From a bacterium (GTDB taxonomy: Bacteria > Electryoneota > Electryoneia > Electryoneales > Electryoneaceae): a stretch of DNA of 28,109 nucleotides. Positions 1-9,232 of the stretch are shown piece by piece; the first letter of the stretch is position 1; each line of letters begins with the position of its first letter. The notes below the pieces were generated by a model. It ran no database searches. It had not been told where the DNA came from and saw nothing but the letters and a program-made list of their open reading frames with translations. The DNA is taken from contig JANQEY010000059.1 in the NCBI GenBank assembly GCA_028278125.1, positions 1-28,109 on the forward strand, read 5' to 3'. The position numbers were made by a program, and so were the translations under genes.

Positions 1-789
1 TTCACCCAGTCGTTGGATACCACGTCTCACATCGCCATCGGTAATGATACCCAGGAGTTCACCATTTTCGTCAACAACGCTGATACCACCCAGGGAATAT
101 TTTGTCATCAGAACCAGTGTTTCGCTCATGGTGGTGTCCGGTAGAGTCATTGGATTATCCTCTCCCGAATGCATTAAATCGTCAACATCGAGCAGGAGTC
201 GTTTTCCCAGGCTTCCACCAGGGTGATTTTTCGCGAACTCGTCCTGGGTAACTCCCCTCAATTGCATCAGGACAGAAGCCAGGGCATCACCCATCAGCAT
301 TGTCACGGTTGTCGAACTCATAGGTGCCAGTCCGATCGGGCATGCTTCACGTTCGACACCCACATCAATCCAGATGTCGGCTTTTCGTGCTATTCTGCTG
401 GATTCTTCTCCAACCATGGCAACCAGTGTCGCCCCACGATGCCTTAATGCCGGAACCAGGTCAAGCAGTTCATCCGTCTCACCGGATTTACTCATCAGGA
501 TTACAACATCACCCTTGCTGACTACTCCAAGATCGCCATGTGCCGCGTCATTTGGATGCAGAAATACAGATACCATTCCGGTAGACCGAAGGGTAGCGTT
601 TACCTTGTTGGCTATCAACCCGCTTTTCCCCGCACCGATGAGGACAACTTTGCCTTCGCATTTGAGGATTGCGTGGACCGCTTGAACAAATCCGGAATTT
701 AACCGGTCTTTAACTGCCTGGGCTGCAGCAATTTCCAAGTTAAAAATTTCGCGAGCTCGTTCGAGGATATCCTGACTGTTATTTTCCAT
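1..789 (-). CDS. kdsD: Arabinose-5-phosphate isomerase, KdsD/KpsF/GutQ family (C-terminus cut by window edge)
   Basis: This enzyme isomerises D-ribulose 5-phosphate to D-arabinose 5-phosphate, the first step towards Kdo for LPS or capsule, in the cytosol. Reading leftwards from the ATG at 789 gives 263 codons open to the window edge. The family is usually about 320 residues, so roughly the last 60 (most of the second CBS domain) lie outside. Visible are the SIS domain with GAGKSGLIANK and MSKSGETDELL, the family block ACPIGLAPMSSTT, then GGSLGKRLL leading into a CBS domain (LPDTTMSETL, TDGDVRRGIQRLG). The upstream GGTAAAAGAA is a weak ribosome site. The gene diverges from the prenyl synthase. 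The family call is firm. Whether it serves LPS (KdsD) or another pathway (KpsF, GutQ) cannot be told here, but a didermic host makes Kdo likely. Confidence 0.93.
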   Translation of the reverse strand, partial: MENNSQDILERAREIFNLEIAAAQAVKDRLNSGFVQAVHAILKCEGKVVLIGAGKSGLIANKVNATLRSTGMVSVFLHPNDAAHGDLGVVSKGDVVILMSKSGETDELLDLVPALRHRGATLVAMVGEESSRIARKADIWIDVGVEREACPIGLAPMSSTTVTMLMGDALASVLMQLRGVTQDEFAKNHPGGSLGKRLLLDVDDLMHSGEDNPMTLPDTTMSETLVLMTKYSLGGISVVDENGELLGIITDGDVRRGIQRLGE

Positions 790-939
790 TTCTTTTACCG
801 TTACACTTCCAGATAGTTTAGCGCAAAGTAATAATATGCTGCCAAAAAAGAAAGATTTGATGTCGTTAAAGATTTAATCAAATATCCATTACTGAGTGCA
901 AGCACATTAGTGATGGTTATATACTGTTAAATCATCTTA

Positions 940-968
940 TTGACACATCCACCCTGAAAAACTAACTT
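940..968 (+). promoter_or_regulatory. Candidate sigma-70-type promoter for the prenyl synthase
   Basis: A perfect -35 hexamer TTGACA at 940-945 is followed after 17 bp by TAACTT at 963-968, which matches the -10 consensus at only three positions. It would start transcription about 30 bp upstream of the ATG at 1005. The -35 and the spacing are good and the -10 is poor, so this is a suggestion. It lies in the 215-bp divergent gap 790-1004, which otherwise holds only AT-rich sequence and one small inverted repeat. Confidence 0.3.
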
Positions 969-1004
969 GCAAAACTTAATTATGAACCTGGAGAACATAC
1001 TATC

Positions 1005-2102
1005 ATGCAACAATCGTCACAGGAACGGTTTTTTAATGAATTGGATCTCTGTGTTAACCAATTGAAAGATTTTCTTTTATCTGAACGCTATACAAAACGT
1101 TTTCACCCCTCTGATCTTCTTGAAGCGGTAACACTGTATACCGTTTCGGGTGGCAAAAGGTTGCGTCCATCGATCCTGATGTGGTGTTGTGGAGCGGTTG
1201 GGGGTGATCCGTCTAAAGCAGTTCCCGCTGCAGCGGCGGTTGAACTGTTCCATACCTGGTCACTGGTTCATGATGATATCATTGATAGAGACAACACCCG
1301 GCGTGGCGATGATACAGTTCATGCCCGTTTTCAAAAACTTGCAAAGGATCGCTACACAGGGATTAGCGACGAAGAAGCATATCATTACGGGGTAAGTGTA
1401 GCGGTACTGACCGGAGATGTTCAGCATGGTTGGGCCATCTCCATGCTCTCTGAAATGAGCAGGCTGGGCGACCTGGATCCGGAGATAACACTGTTCCTGA
1501 TTGACAATATTGATACTGAAGTTCTCAATCAACTGGTTGAAGGTGAAATCCTGGATTTCCAGTTTCCGCGATTACCAATAAGCGCTGTTACTCTTGAAAA
1601 TATCGAGGATATGATCTGGAAAAAAACCGGGGTTCTTTACAGTTTCTGCGCTCGTGCCGGAGCGTTAATAGGATTGGAAACCACCGACCTGGAAAATCCA
1701 TATGTCCGGGCGCTTGAATCATTTTCCAAAAATTGCGGCATAGCGTTTCAACTTCAGGATGATATCCTGGGCGTTGTAGGCGACAAGAATGTGTTGGGAA
1801 AACCGGTTGGGAGTGATATAAGGGAGGGGAAGCGAACTACGATAGTCCACTACTCTTACATGGAAGCCAGTGACAGTGAACGTTCATTAATCGAGAACTC
1901 GTTGGGAAATCCTGATGCCAGTGAAAGTGATATTAACAAAGTTGTCAAAATCCTCGTGGAAAGAGGAGGGATCGATAAGACGTACCGGCAGGCCAGGAAA
2001 TACATTGAAGAAGCCTACCCTCAGCTGGAGGAATTGCCCGACAGCAAGCATCGTGACCTGCTGCGAAACTGGGCTGATTTTATGATATCGCGGAAATGGT
2101 AA
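1005..2102 (+). CDS. Polyprenyl diphosphate synthase (trans-isoprenyl diphosphate synthase)
   Basis: This enzyme condenses isopentenyl diphosphate with allylic diphosphates to make C15-C20 or longer chains for quinones, carotenoids or lipid carriers. The 365-aa protein has GGKRLRPS near residue 50, the first aspartate-rich motif LVHDDIIDRD with its partner RRGDDTVH (about residues 88-105), the GD preceding helix F, and the second aspartate-rich motif QLQDDILG near residue 250 followed by GKPVGSDIREGKRTT. It is somewhat longer than typical FPP synthases (about 300 aa), with an insert between RRGDDTVH and the LTGD motif. The ATG has GGAG 11 bp upstream. Chain length cannot be decided safely from motifs alone, so no symbol is given. 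It is the first gene of the rightward series and is followed by a 164-bp gap before ptsH, so it may be its own unit. Confidence 0.93.
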   Translation: MQQSSQERFFNELDLCVNQLKDFLLSERYTKRFHPSDLLEAVTLYTVSGGKRLRPSILMWCCGAVGGDPSKAVPAAAAVELFHTWSLVHDDIIDRDNTRRGDDTVHARFQKLAKDRYTGISDEEAYHYGVSVAVLTGDVQHGWAISMLSEMSRLGDLDPEITLFLIDNIDTEVLNQLVEGEILDFQFPRLPISAVTLENIEDMIWKKTGVLYSFCARAGALIGLETTDLENPYVRALESFSKNCGIAFQLQDDILGVVGDKNVLGKPVGSDIREGKRTTIVHYSYMEASDSERSLIENSLGNPDASESDINKVVKILVERGGIDKTYRQARKYIEEAYPQLEELPDSKHRDLLRNWADFMISRKW

Positions 2103-2186
2103 TACTGATTGTAAATATTGTTTATATGTAAAATAAATAATGGTTTGCATGAAATAAATTGTACTCATCTATAACACTCTCACCAT

Positions 2187-2216
2187 TTGTCATCGATAAG
2201 TTTGTTATAGCATAAG
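2187..2216 (+). promoter_or_regulatory. Weak candidate promoter upstream of ptsH
   Basis: TTGTCA (2187-2192) and CATAAG (2211-2216) are separated by 18 bp in the 164-bp gap before ptsH. Each matches the sigma-70 consensus at four or five of six positions. The implied leader is about 45 nt. The region is AT-rich, so chance matches are expected and this is only a pointer. Confidence 0.2.
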
Positions 2217-2266
2217 TGACGATTTATTCGTAAACTCTAACTTTACAATTAAAAACAGAAACAGCT

Positions 2267-2536
2267 GTGCTAAACGAAACTGTGACATTACTAAATAAGC
2301 TCGGGCTACACGCTCGCCCGGCATCACACCTTGTAAAAATTTGTTCAAAATACAAGGATACCTCCATTGAGATCGTTCACAACGATGAAGTAGTCAATGG
2401 TAAAAGTATACTTGGTGTTATGATGCTTGCTGCGGGCCAGGGCGCAAGAATAGAATTTAAAGTTGAGGGACCACAGGAAGAGGATCTGATGAAAGATCTT
2501 GTCAAGCTGGTCGAAGATAAATTCTACGAGGATTAA
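2267..2536 (+). CDS. ptsH: Phosphocarrier protein HPr
   Basis: HPr is the small cytosolic phosphocarrier that accepts phosphate from enzyme I. The 89-aa protein matches the family length and contains the active histidine at residue 15 in GLHARPAS. It also has the regulatory-serine region NGKSILGVMML, with Ser47 aligning with Ser46 of Gram-positive HPr. That serine is the target of HPr kinase/phosphorylase in organisms that have it, so a second control input is possible. The start is GTG at 2267. An in-frame stop at 2231 and the absence of any in-frame ATG before the His motif force this choice, and no clear Shine-Dalgarno is present. Its partner ptsI follows after 144 bp. No sugar-specific EII component is in the window. 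Confidence 0.95.
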   Translation: MLNETVTLLNKLGLHARPASHLVKICSKYKDTSIEIVHNDEVVNGKSILGVMMLAAGQGARIEFKVEGPQEEDLMKDLVKLVEDKFYED

Positions 2537-2680
2537 TCTTTTTAGCTTTACTAGTCATTGATTAGATATACCGGGAAAATTTCCAATAGCTTTTATTTTC
2601 ACCCCTGTTGTACTAAAAATCTTAGTTTTTGTGACAATATCTGGTAATCCCCGAGCGTAATTATTTGAGGGAACGGAAGT

Positions 2681-4453
2681 ATGGCACGTCAAATTCAATT
2701 TCTTGGACAACCTGTAACACCGGGCATTGCGCTGGGTCCGGCTGTTATCCTTGGACGGGAATTACGTGCTGTACCGCTCAGTAAAGTCAAGCCGAAGCAG
2801 GTAGATGCAGAGATTGCGCGTCTTGACGATGCCATTCGTCGTGCAAAGCGGGATATAGAAGCACAACGAACGAAGGCGATGAAAACTCTTGGTGAGATAG
2901 TCGCCAGGATATTTGAAGCGCACCTGATGATCCTCGAGGACGAAATTACCCTTGGGCAGGTAGCAGACAATATTCGAGACAAACATTATACAGCCCAGTA
3001 TGCGCTCTGGAGCGTATTCGACGAAATTGCCCGCCGTTTTGCCGCCCAGAAAGAAGAGATTTTCCGTGATCGAGCCCAGGATGTCCATGATGTCTGCCGA
3101 AGGATCCTGGGGTATTTAACCGGAAGAAAACTTGACGCTGCGCCGGATGTGCAGGAAGAATCTATTCTTGTAGCAGATGAACTGGGCCCTTCTGACGTTC
3201 TCCAGATCGATCCTGAAAAAGTACGTGGAGTTGTCACAGATGTCGGCGGTTCCACAAGCCATACGGCAATTTTGACACGTGTGCTTGGTGTACCCAGTGT
3301 AGTTGGACTGAAGAATATTACTTCTCTCGTAAAAGCAAGCGATATGGTTATTATCAACGGCAATTCCGGGAAAGTTTTTCTCCATCCGACGAAAAACAAT
3401 ATCGAAAATTACCGGGAAAAAGAGGCGGTCTACCGTGAATACATCCAGTCCCTGAAAAAGATACACAATCTCCGGGCAAAAACACTGGATGGTCATCGAA
3501 TAGAACTGGCAGCAAATATTGAGTTACCTGAGGAAGCTCGGAATGTAAAATATCACGGTGGTGAAGGTATCGGATTGTTCAGAACTGAATATCTGTTCCT
3601 TGCCGGAGAAGGTGTTCCGAACGAAAAAACGCAAACAGAGGAATATACTCGGGTAGCAAAGGCAGTTTCTCCAAGGCCTGTAATAATCAGAACATTTGAT
3701 ATTGGTGGTGACAAAGCATTTCCGGGTGCTGGGATTCCCCCTGAAGCCAATCCTTTCCTGGGCTGGCGTGCAATCCGGATTGGCTTGGATCGGCCGGAAA
3801 TGTTAAAAGCCCAGTTGAGGGCGATCTTAAAAGCATCTGCATTCGGAAATATAAAAATTATGTTTCCGATGATTTCGGATGTTGAGGAACTAAGACAGGC
3901 CCGAAAATATCTTGACGAAGCAAAAAGAGATCTTGACGCTGAGGGTATTAAATATAAAGAAGATATCGAGGTTGGAATGATGGTAGAAGTGCCGTCAGTG
4001 GCACTTCTTGCCGATATCTTTGCTCAGCATGTTGATTTCTTTTCCATTGGCACAAATGATCTCGTCCAGTTTACACTGGCTGTTGATCGTGGAAATGAAC
4101 AGGTTGCTCATTTACATACTCCCTATCATCCGGCGGTTCTTCAGCTGATAAAGAAAACGGTTGACGCAGCTCATGATAATGGAATATGGGTTGGGATGTG
4201 TGGAGAATTGGCCGGAGATCCCCTGGCGACTCTACTCCTGATCGGCCTTGGTCTTGATGAATTATCAACAAGTCCTACCAGCATTCCGGAGATTAAGAAA
4301 CTGATTCGTTCCTCAACGAAAGAGGATGCGAAACTGATCGCTGACAAGGCGCTAAGAGGGAAGACTGCCACAGAAGTCTATAGTTCATTGCTGAGAACAA
4401 TGCGAAAGCAGTTTGCAGATATGCCAATCTGGTTCGGGAGAATGCGTAAATGA
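2681..4453 (+). CDS. ptsI: PTS enzyme I (phosphoenolpyruvate-protein phosphotransferase)
   Basis: Enzyme I transfers phosphate from phosphoenolpyruvate to HPr. The 590-aa protein is close to the usual 570-580. It shows the N-terminal HPr-binding/phosphohistidine domain with the active-site histidine near residue 194 in GGSTSHTAILTR. The PEP-binding TIM-barrel follows, with GIGLFRTEYLFL, IGTNDLVQFTLAVDRGNE and the C-terminal GMCGELAGDP loop, whose catalytic cysteine is near residue 507. A GAGGGA ribosome site sits about 10 bp upstream of the ATG. The gene overlaps the next one by ATGA, so EI and the hexose-phosphate isomerase are probably translationally coupled. No EII genes are nearby, so sugar uptake through this PTS cannot be assumed. 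Confidence 0.97.
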   Translation: MARQIQFLGQPVTPGIALGPAVILGRELRAVPLSKVKPKQVDAEIARLDDAIRRAKRDIEAQRTKAMKTLGEIVARIFEAHLMILEDEITLGQVADNIRDKHYTAQYALWSVFDEIARRFAAQKEEIFRDRAQDVHDVCRRILGYLTGRKLDAAPDVQEESILVADELGPSDVLQIDPEKVRGVVTDVGGSTSHTAILTRVLGVPSVVGLKNITSLVKASDMVIINGNSGKVFLHPTKNNIENYREKEAVYREYIQSLKKIHNLRAKTLDGHRIELAANIELPEEARNVKYHGGEGIGLFRTEYLFLAGEGVPNEKTQTEEYTRVAKAVSPRPVIIRTFDIGGDKAFPGAGIPPEANPFLGWRAIRIGLDRPEMLKAQLRAILKASAFGNIKIMFPMISDVEELRQARKYLDEAKRDLDAEGIKYKEDIEVGMMVEVPSVALLADIFAQHVDFFSIGTNDLVQFTLAVDRGNEQVAHLHTPYHPAVLQLIKKTVDAAHDNGIWVGMCGELAGDPLATLLLIGLGLDELSTSPTSIPEIKKLIRSSTKEDAKLIADKALRGKTATEVYSSLLRTMRKQFADMPIWFGRMRK

Positions 4454-5484
4454 CATACGATGAATCTTGTGATCACTCGAATATGAAACAAAACATCCTT
4501 GACTGGGCTAAACAGTTCAAAATGAGCCTGGAAAAAGGGATAGAATATGGAAAAAATTCTCCTGCAGAAGCTCCCCGTTCATTAATCTGGGCTGGGATGG
4601 GCGGAAGTGCGATTGGTGGAGATGTCTGCGCATCTCTTGCCTCTGATGTTGCCCCGATGCCGATTATTGTCCACAGGGGCGGCCCCTTGCCAAATTGGGT
4701 TGGGTCTGAAGACCGGGTTCTGTTGGCCAGTTATTCCGGGAACACATCGGAAACTCTCGAATCAGCTGAAAAAGCATCAGAGCTTGGGTGTTCACTGGAT
4801 ATAATGACTTCAGGCGGCAAACTGGAGCAATGGGCAAAAGGTCACAACATTCAACCCTGGTTGATTCAAGGTGGAATTCCCCCTCGCGCGGCCTTGGGCT
4901 ATTCCTTCGGATGCAGCTACGGTGCATTAATTGGTCGAGGTTGGTGCAAGGCTGAAGAAAATGAGTTGAAGGAAGCGTTTGAGATTCTGGAACAGCTTGA
5001 GTCGGATTTAAGTATACCTCCTGTCGACGACAATCATGGTCTTGCTGACCTGGTACATTTGTTTGAAGGCCGGGTACCGATGATATATGGTATGGGGCGC
5101 ATGACGGCTGTTGCCAGGAGATGGGCAGGCCAGATGAATGAAAACGCCAAACGACCGGCTCACTGGGGCGAACTTCCCGAGATGAACCACAATGAAGTTG
5201 TTCCTCTCGAAGAAAATTCACCATGGGCGGATAAGGCGTCAATGGTAATTCTTGAGGATCCGGCTTGTCCCGATGATATTCTCAGAAGGGCTGAGGTTAC
5301 ACTCCAACTTGCGCAGGAAGCCGGTTGGAATTGTGTTAAGCTTGTTCCATTTGCTCAATATCCTCTCGGACAGGTATTGCAGCTGATAGTAACCGGTGAC
5401 TGGTTGAGTTACTGGTTGGCGATAAAGGACGGAATTGATCCAACACCAATAAAATCAATAGATACTTTAAAAGCAGCATTATAA
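4450..5484 (+). CDS. Bifunctional phosphoglucose/phosphomannose isomerase (SIS family)
   Basis: This type of isomerase interconverts fructose 6-phosphate with glucose 6-phosphate and mannose 6-phosphate in the cytosol. The 344-aa protein has two SIS domains. Diagnostic pieces are AGMGGSAIGGDV, ASYSGNTSETLES, PPRAALGYSFG, the conserved PEMNHNEVV and a C-terminal LSYWLAIKDGIDPTPIKSID. The N-terminal D-x-SNM pattern (DHSNMKQNI) is typical of the family and supports the ATG at 4450, which overlaps the ptsI stop by 4 bp. It is unrelated in fold to classical type I phosphomannose isomerase. The neighbouring sugar nucleotidyltransferase suggests its products feed sugar-nucleotide synthesis as well as glycolysis. 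Confidence 0.92.
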   Translation: MTYDESCDHSNMKQNILDWAKQFKMSLEKGIEYGKNSPAEAPRSLIWAGMGGSAIGGDVCASLASDVAPMPIIVHRGGPLPNWVGSEDRVLLASYSGNTSETLESAEKASELGCSLDIMTSGGKLEQWAKGHNIQPWLIQGGIPPRAALGYSFGCSYGALIGRGWCKAEENELKEAFEILEQLESDLSIPPVDDNHGLADLVHLFEGRVPMIYGMGRMTAVARRWAGQMNENAKRPAHWGELPEMNHNEVVPLEENSPWADKASMVILEDPACPDDILRRAEVTLQLAQEAGWNCVKLVPFAQYPLGQVLQLIVTGDWLSYWLAIKDGIDPTPIKSIDTLKAAL

Positions 5485-5542
5485 TGTTTCATAGGTTCAA
5501 CCTGGGAATTGTTCTCGTAATTTAAGGTGCTGGAGATTAAAG

Positions 5543-6535
5543 ATGAGTTCAATAAGAGCAATAATTCCAGCGGCTGGTATTGGGAAACGGATGCGTCCCC
5601 TGACACATTCGAGGCCAAAAGTATTACTCCCATTAGCCGGTAAAACAATCATCGGTCATTTGATATCCGACCTGGTAAAGGTTGGAATTAATGATATAAC
5701 GGTTGTTATTGGCTACTTCGGAGAAAAGGTTGCTGAATACTGTGTAGCAAGTTTCCCGGAGGTGTCATTTCGTTTTATCGAGCAGAAAGACAGGCTTGGA
5801 CTGGGTCACGCGATCGGGATGGCGATACAACCTGGTGATGAAAATGTCTTGGTTGTCCTGGGAGATACCCTGTTTAAAGCTGATATGAGCAAGTTTACAG
5901 GTGATGAAGCGGCGTTAGGTCTTGCCAGGGTGGATGATCCAAGGCGTTTTGGAGTAGCGGTTATCGAGAATAATTTTATTATCGACCTGGAAGAAAAACC
6001 GGAGAAACCCCGTTCGAATTTTGCGGTATCCGGAATATATTATTTCCCAGATGCTCAAATAGTAAAAGAAGCAGTAGACACCCTGGTGAAAGAGAATATT
6101 ACGACGAAGGAGGAATACCAGATCACCGATGCGATGCAGTTAATGATAAAAGATAACAACAAATTCAGGCCAGTAATGATTGATGGCTGGTATGATTGTG
6201 GAATTCCGGCAACTCTGGTAGAGACTAACAGGATTCTACTGGAAAAAGACCAGTCGTTGTCGTCGGTATCGGAATCGATCCAGGGAAAAAATACTATTAT
6301 TGATCCGGTTTATATAGATGACTCTGCTGAAATATCTGATTCAGTAATAGGGCCGTTTGTCCATGTCGGCTCAGACTGTAAACTCAATCGAAGCATAATA
6401 AGGAACTCCATCATAAATGATAATTCCACCCTGAACCAGGTTCATTTAGAAGACAGCGTCCTGGGGATGGATACGGTGATTGAATCCAAGGGTAAATCCT
6501 TTATGCTGGGTGACCATAGTACTATTGAAGAATAG
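5543..6535 (+). CDS. Sugar-1-phosphate nucleotidyltransferase with left-handed beta-helix
   Basis: This enzyme activates a sugar 1-phosphate to an NDP-sugar. The 330-aa protein begins with the nucleotidyltransferase signature PAAGIGKRMRPLT followed by RPKVLLPLAGK, and has LGLGHAIGMA and LGDTLF. The C-terminal 80 residues show hexapeptide-like repeats (IDPVYIDDSAEISDSVIGP, VHVGSDCKLNRSII) that form a left-handed beta-helix. It resembles the long form of glucose-1-phosphate thymidylyltransferase and the GlmU/mannose-1-phosphate guanylyltransferase group. The substrate and nucleotide are not decidable from the sequence. GGAG precedes the ATG at a good distance. It lies 58 bp after the hexose-phosphate isomerase and 59 bp before metK, probably in one transcription unit. 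Confidence 0.88.
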   Translation: MSSIRAIIPAAGIGKRMRPLTHSRPKVLLPLAGKTIIGHLISDLVKVGINDITVVIGYFGEKVAEYCVASFPEVSFRFIEQKDRLGLGHAIGMAIQPGDENVLVVLGDTLFKADMSKFTGDEAALGLARVDDPRRFGVAVIENNFIIDLEEKPEKPRSNFAVSGIYYFPDAQIVKEAVDTLVKENITTKEEYQITDAMQLMIKDNNKFRPVMIDGWYDCGIPATLVETNRILLEKDQSLSSVSESIQGKNTIIDPVYIDDSAEISDSVIGPFVHVGSDCKLNRSIIRNSIINDNSTLNQVHLEDSVLGMDTVIESKGKSFMLGDHSTIEE

Positions 6536-6594
6536 TTGAAAATTCGTACATAGATTTGTTTTCATTTATAACTGAAAAATAGAGGGATACACAA

Positions 6595-7737
6595 ATGGCA
6601 GATTTTTTATTTTCCAGCGAGTCCGTAACAGAGGGACACCCTGATAAACTCGCTGACCAGTTAAGCGATTCCGTACTGGATGCAATTTTAACTGAAGATC
6701 CATTTGGACGTGTGGCTTGTGAATGTTTTGTCACAACCGGGATGGCATTAATCGGTGGAGAAATTACTACTACAACATATGTAGATATTCCCACCCTGGT
6801 CCGCCAGGTAATTGAAGACATCGGTTATACAAATTCAGGAATGGGTTTTGACGCTGCGACCTGCTCAGTATTAACGACGATTGACCAGCAAGCGAATGAT
6901 ATTGCCATGGGCGTCGACAGGGCTGGCGCGGGTGACCAGGGAATCATGTTTGGTTTTGCCTGCCTGGACACGAAGGAACTGATGCCATTGCCGATTCAAC
7001 TGTCGCATAAACTTTCCCGGAAATTGACTGAATTAAGGAAAGGCGGTACAATTCCATGGTTGCGTCCTGACGGTAAAAGCCAGGTAAGTGTTAAATATGT
7101 TAAAGATAATCCTGAACAAATTACTACTGTAGTTATTTCTACCCAGCATCATCCTGATGCTACCCAGGAAGAAATCCACCAAACGATCAAAGAGAAGATC
7201 ATCATGGATATTCTGCCTGCAGATATGGTTGATGAAAATGACCTCAATATTCATATAAATCCCACCGGGAGGTTTGTCCAGGGTGGCCCGCATGCAGATG
7301 CAGGCCTGACCGGCCGAAAAATAATAGTGGATACTTACGGTGGATTTGCGCCACATGGTGGTGGATGTTTCAGCGGTAAGGATCCGACAAAGGTAGACCG
7401 CAGTGGTGCATATATGGCTCGTTACGCGGCTAAAAATATTGTCGCGGCCGGATTGGCTGAGCGTTGTACCCTGCAGCTTGCGTACGCAATTGGTGTAGCG
7501 GAACCCGTCAGTTTCCTTGTTCGTACACATGGGACGGGTAAGGTAGATGACGCAAGGATCAGTGAAATAGTTGCCAAACACCTGAACTTTACACCGGCGG
7601 GAATTATAGACCATTTGAACCTCCGTCGTCCAATCTACAGGCCAACATCTGCCTATGGTCATTTTGGCCGTGAAGACGAAGGATTCACCTGGGAACGTAC
7701 TGACGAACTGGCTCCTCTTCTCGCAAAAGAGGCGTAG
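6595..7737 (+). CDS. metK: S-adenosylmethionine synthetase (methionine adenosyltransferase)
   Basis: MetK makes S-adenosylmethionine from methionine and ATP. The 380-aa length is typical. Family signatures are present in order: [15 protein letters not shown] at the N-terminus (His15 and its neighbours bind ATP/metal), the [10 protein letters not shown] loop, [18 protein letters not shown], and [26 protein letters not shown] ribosome site lies about 9 bp before the ATG. The next gene is ahcY, so synthesis of the methyl donor and removal of its by-product are encoded side by side. No SAM or SAH riboswitch is recognisable in the short 59-bp leader or in the 142-bp gap after it. Confidence 0.98.
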   Translation: MADFLFSSESVTEGHPDKLADQLSDSVLDAILTEDPFGRVACECFVTTGMALIGGEITTTTYVDIPTLVRQVIEDIGYTNSGMGFDAATCSVLTTIDQQANDIAMGVDRAGAGDQGIMFGFACLDTKELMPLPIQLSHKLSRKLTELRKGGTIPWLRPDGKSQVSVKYVKDNPEQITTVVISTQHHPDATQEEIHQTIKEKIIMDILPADMVDENDLNIHINPTGRFVQGGPHADAGLTGRKIIVDTYGGFAPHGGGCFSGKDPTKVDRSGAYMARYAAKNIVAAGLAERCTLQLAYAIGVAEPVSFLVRTHGTGKVDDARISEIVAKHLNFTPAGIIDHLNLRRPIYRPTSAYGHFGREDEGFTWERTDELAPLLAKEA

Positions 7738-7742
7738 TTAAC

Positions 7743-7765
7743 GTTTAAATAGCAGGACTTTAAAC
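7743..7765 (+). other. Inverted repeat between metK and ahcY
   Basis: GTTTAAA at 7743-7749 pairs perfectly with TTTAAAC at 7759-7765 around a 9-nt loop, starting 6 bp after the metK stop codon. The arms are AT-rich and only a short T-run follows, so it is at best a weak transcript-end or processing hairpin, or an operator. The rest of the 142-bp gap shows no recognisable RNA element. Confidence 0.3.
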
Positions 7766-7879
7766 ATAGTTTACATCTGCAATTTTTATTTAGATCATAA
7801 CATTCGATTATCCAGGATGAATTGAACTGGTTCTATTTATTTCACCCGGATAAAATACCGTGGACTTAAGGAGTAGAAG

Positions 7880-9148
7880 GTGAAAGCAACTGAATGCGAA
7901 GTCAGGGACATGAACCTGGCTGACGAAGGGCTGCGCCGAATAATCTGGGCAGATAACAATATGCCGGTTTTGCGGCAAATCCGTGAAGAATTTCGTCGTG
8001 AACAACCTCTCGACGGAATTCGCATGGGAGCATGTTTACATATAACAGCCGAGACCGCAAATCTCGCAAGAACTTTAAAAGCCGGTGGAGCTGACGTTGT
8101 ACTCTGTGCGTCCAATCCTCTTTCAACACAGGACGATGTGGCAGCTTCCCTGGTACGGGATTATGATATTCGTGTCTACGCAATTCGTGCTGTGGACACA
8201 GCAGGCTATTATCGCCACATGGTAGCAACTGCCGAGCATAAGCCACATGTCACAATGGACGATGGCTGCGACCTGGTAACACTCATCCATGAAAAATACA
8301 GCGGTCAGATCCCGGAGATGATCGGGTCCATGGAAGAGACCACTACCGGTGTTATTCGCCTGAGAGCGATGGAAAAGAGTGGTGTACTTGGTTTACCTGT
8401 GATTGCTGTAAATGACGCAAAAACCAAGAACATGTTCGACAACCGTTATGGAACAGGTCAGTCAACTGTAGACGGAATTATTCGTGCTACGGATATCCTT
8501 CTGGCGGGTAAAAATGTCGTTGTTGCCGGTTACGGATGGTGTGGACGTGGATTTGCAACTCGTTGCCGCGGTATGGGTGCAAAAGTGATTGTTACCGAAG
8601 TTGATCCGGTAAAAGCACTTGAAGCGGCAATGGACGGTTTCCGGGTAATGCAGATGGAAGAAGCTGCCGAAATCGGTGATCTTTTCTGCACTCTTACGGG
8701 TAATAAGCACGTTATCCGCGGAGAGCACTTCAAGAAAATGAAAGATGGGGCGATAGTAGCTAATAGCGGCCACTTTGACATCGAGATAGACATCCCGGCT
8801 CTGAAGGAACTGGCGAAACGCGTTAACAATGGTGTTCGTGAAAATGTGGATGAATATACATTGGAAAACGATCATCGTGTATTCCTGCTTGCCGAAGGAC
8901 GTTTAATCAATTTGGCAGCCGCGGAGGGACATCCTGCATCTGTAATGGATATGAGCTTTGCCACTCAGGCACTCTGTACTGAGTACATGGTCAAAAATGG
9001 TAATGAGCTGGGTAAAAAGGTATACGATCCTCCTCTTGAAATTGAAGACAAAGTCAGCAGGTTAAAATTATCTGCGATGGGTCTGGATATTGATGAATTG
9101 ACAGAGGAGCAGATTTCTTATCTATCAGATTGGCAGGAAGGAACCTGA
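7880..9148 (+). CDS. ahcY: Adenosylhomocysteinase (S-adenosylhomocysteine hydrolase)
   Basis: AhcY hydrolyses S-adenosylhomocysteine to adenosine and homocysteine using tightly bound NAD, relieving product inhibition of methyltransferases. The 422-aa protein opens with [14 protein letters not shown], has the substrate-site segment [12 protein letters not shown] and [20 protein letters not shown], and the NAD-binding Rossmann loop [11 protein letters not shown]. It ends in [11 protein letters not shown], the shorter archaeal/Thermotoga-like C-terminus without the K-x-x-x-Y-RY tail of eukaryotic and many proteobacterial enzymes. The start is GTG at 7880, chosen because AAGGAG lies about 7 bp upstream and the family N-terminus follows directly. 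It is paired with metK in the methyl cycle. Confidence 0.96.
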   Translation: MKATECEVRDMNLADEGLRRIIWADNNMPVLRQIREEFRREQPLDGIRMGACLHITAETANLARTLKAGGADVVLCASNPLSTQDDVAASLVRDYDIRVYAIRAVDTAGYYRHMVATAEHKPHVTMDDGCDLVTLIHEKYSGQIPEMIGSMEETTTGVIRLRAMEKSGVLGLPVIAVNDAKTKNMFDNRYGTGQSTVDGIIRATDILLAGKNVVVAGYGWCGRGFATRCRGMGAKVIVTEVDPVKALEAAMDGFRVMQMEEAAEIGDLFCTLTGNKHVIRGEHFKKMKDGAIVANSGHFDIEIDIPALKELAKRVNNGVRENVDEYTLENDHRVFLLAEGRLINLAAAEGHPASVMDMSFATQALCTEYMVKNGNELGKKVYDPPLEIEDKVSRLKLSAMGLDIDELTEEQISYLSDWQEGT

Positions 9149-9232
9149 TCGGAATTATTAATCTGAACTAATGATATCTGGTTTTATATCTAGATTATTA
9201 ACAGGCGCAGGCAATCAAACTCGGGAGGATCG

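Noticed and set aside
223..685. Several rightward ORFs of 65-103 codons under the left edge
   Set aside because: They run antisense to the clear KdsD/KpsF reading frame and their proteins show no domain-like features; the opposite strand carries all family motifs.
2612..2630. ACTAA...TTAGT hairpin followed by T-run between ptsH and ptsI
   Set aside because: The stem has only five mostly A-T pairs, too weak to call a terminator; ptsI lies just downstream and is probably co-expressed.
2682..2697. TGGCAC at the ptsI start as a sigma-54 -24 element
   Set aside because: The hexamer lies inside the start of the coding region (ATGGCACGT) and has no TTGC at the required spacing.
7738..7879. SAH or SAM riboswitch upstream of ahcY
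   Set aside because: No conserved riboswitch core or multi-stem arrangement could be found by eye; only a short AT-rich hairpin is present.
9159..9202. Imperfect inverted repeat (TTATTAATCT / AGATTATTAA) after ahcY as a terminator
   Set aside because: The arms are AT-only apart from one pair, contain a mismatch, enclose a long loop and lack a following T-tract.
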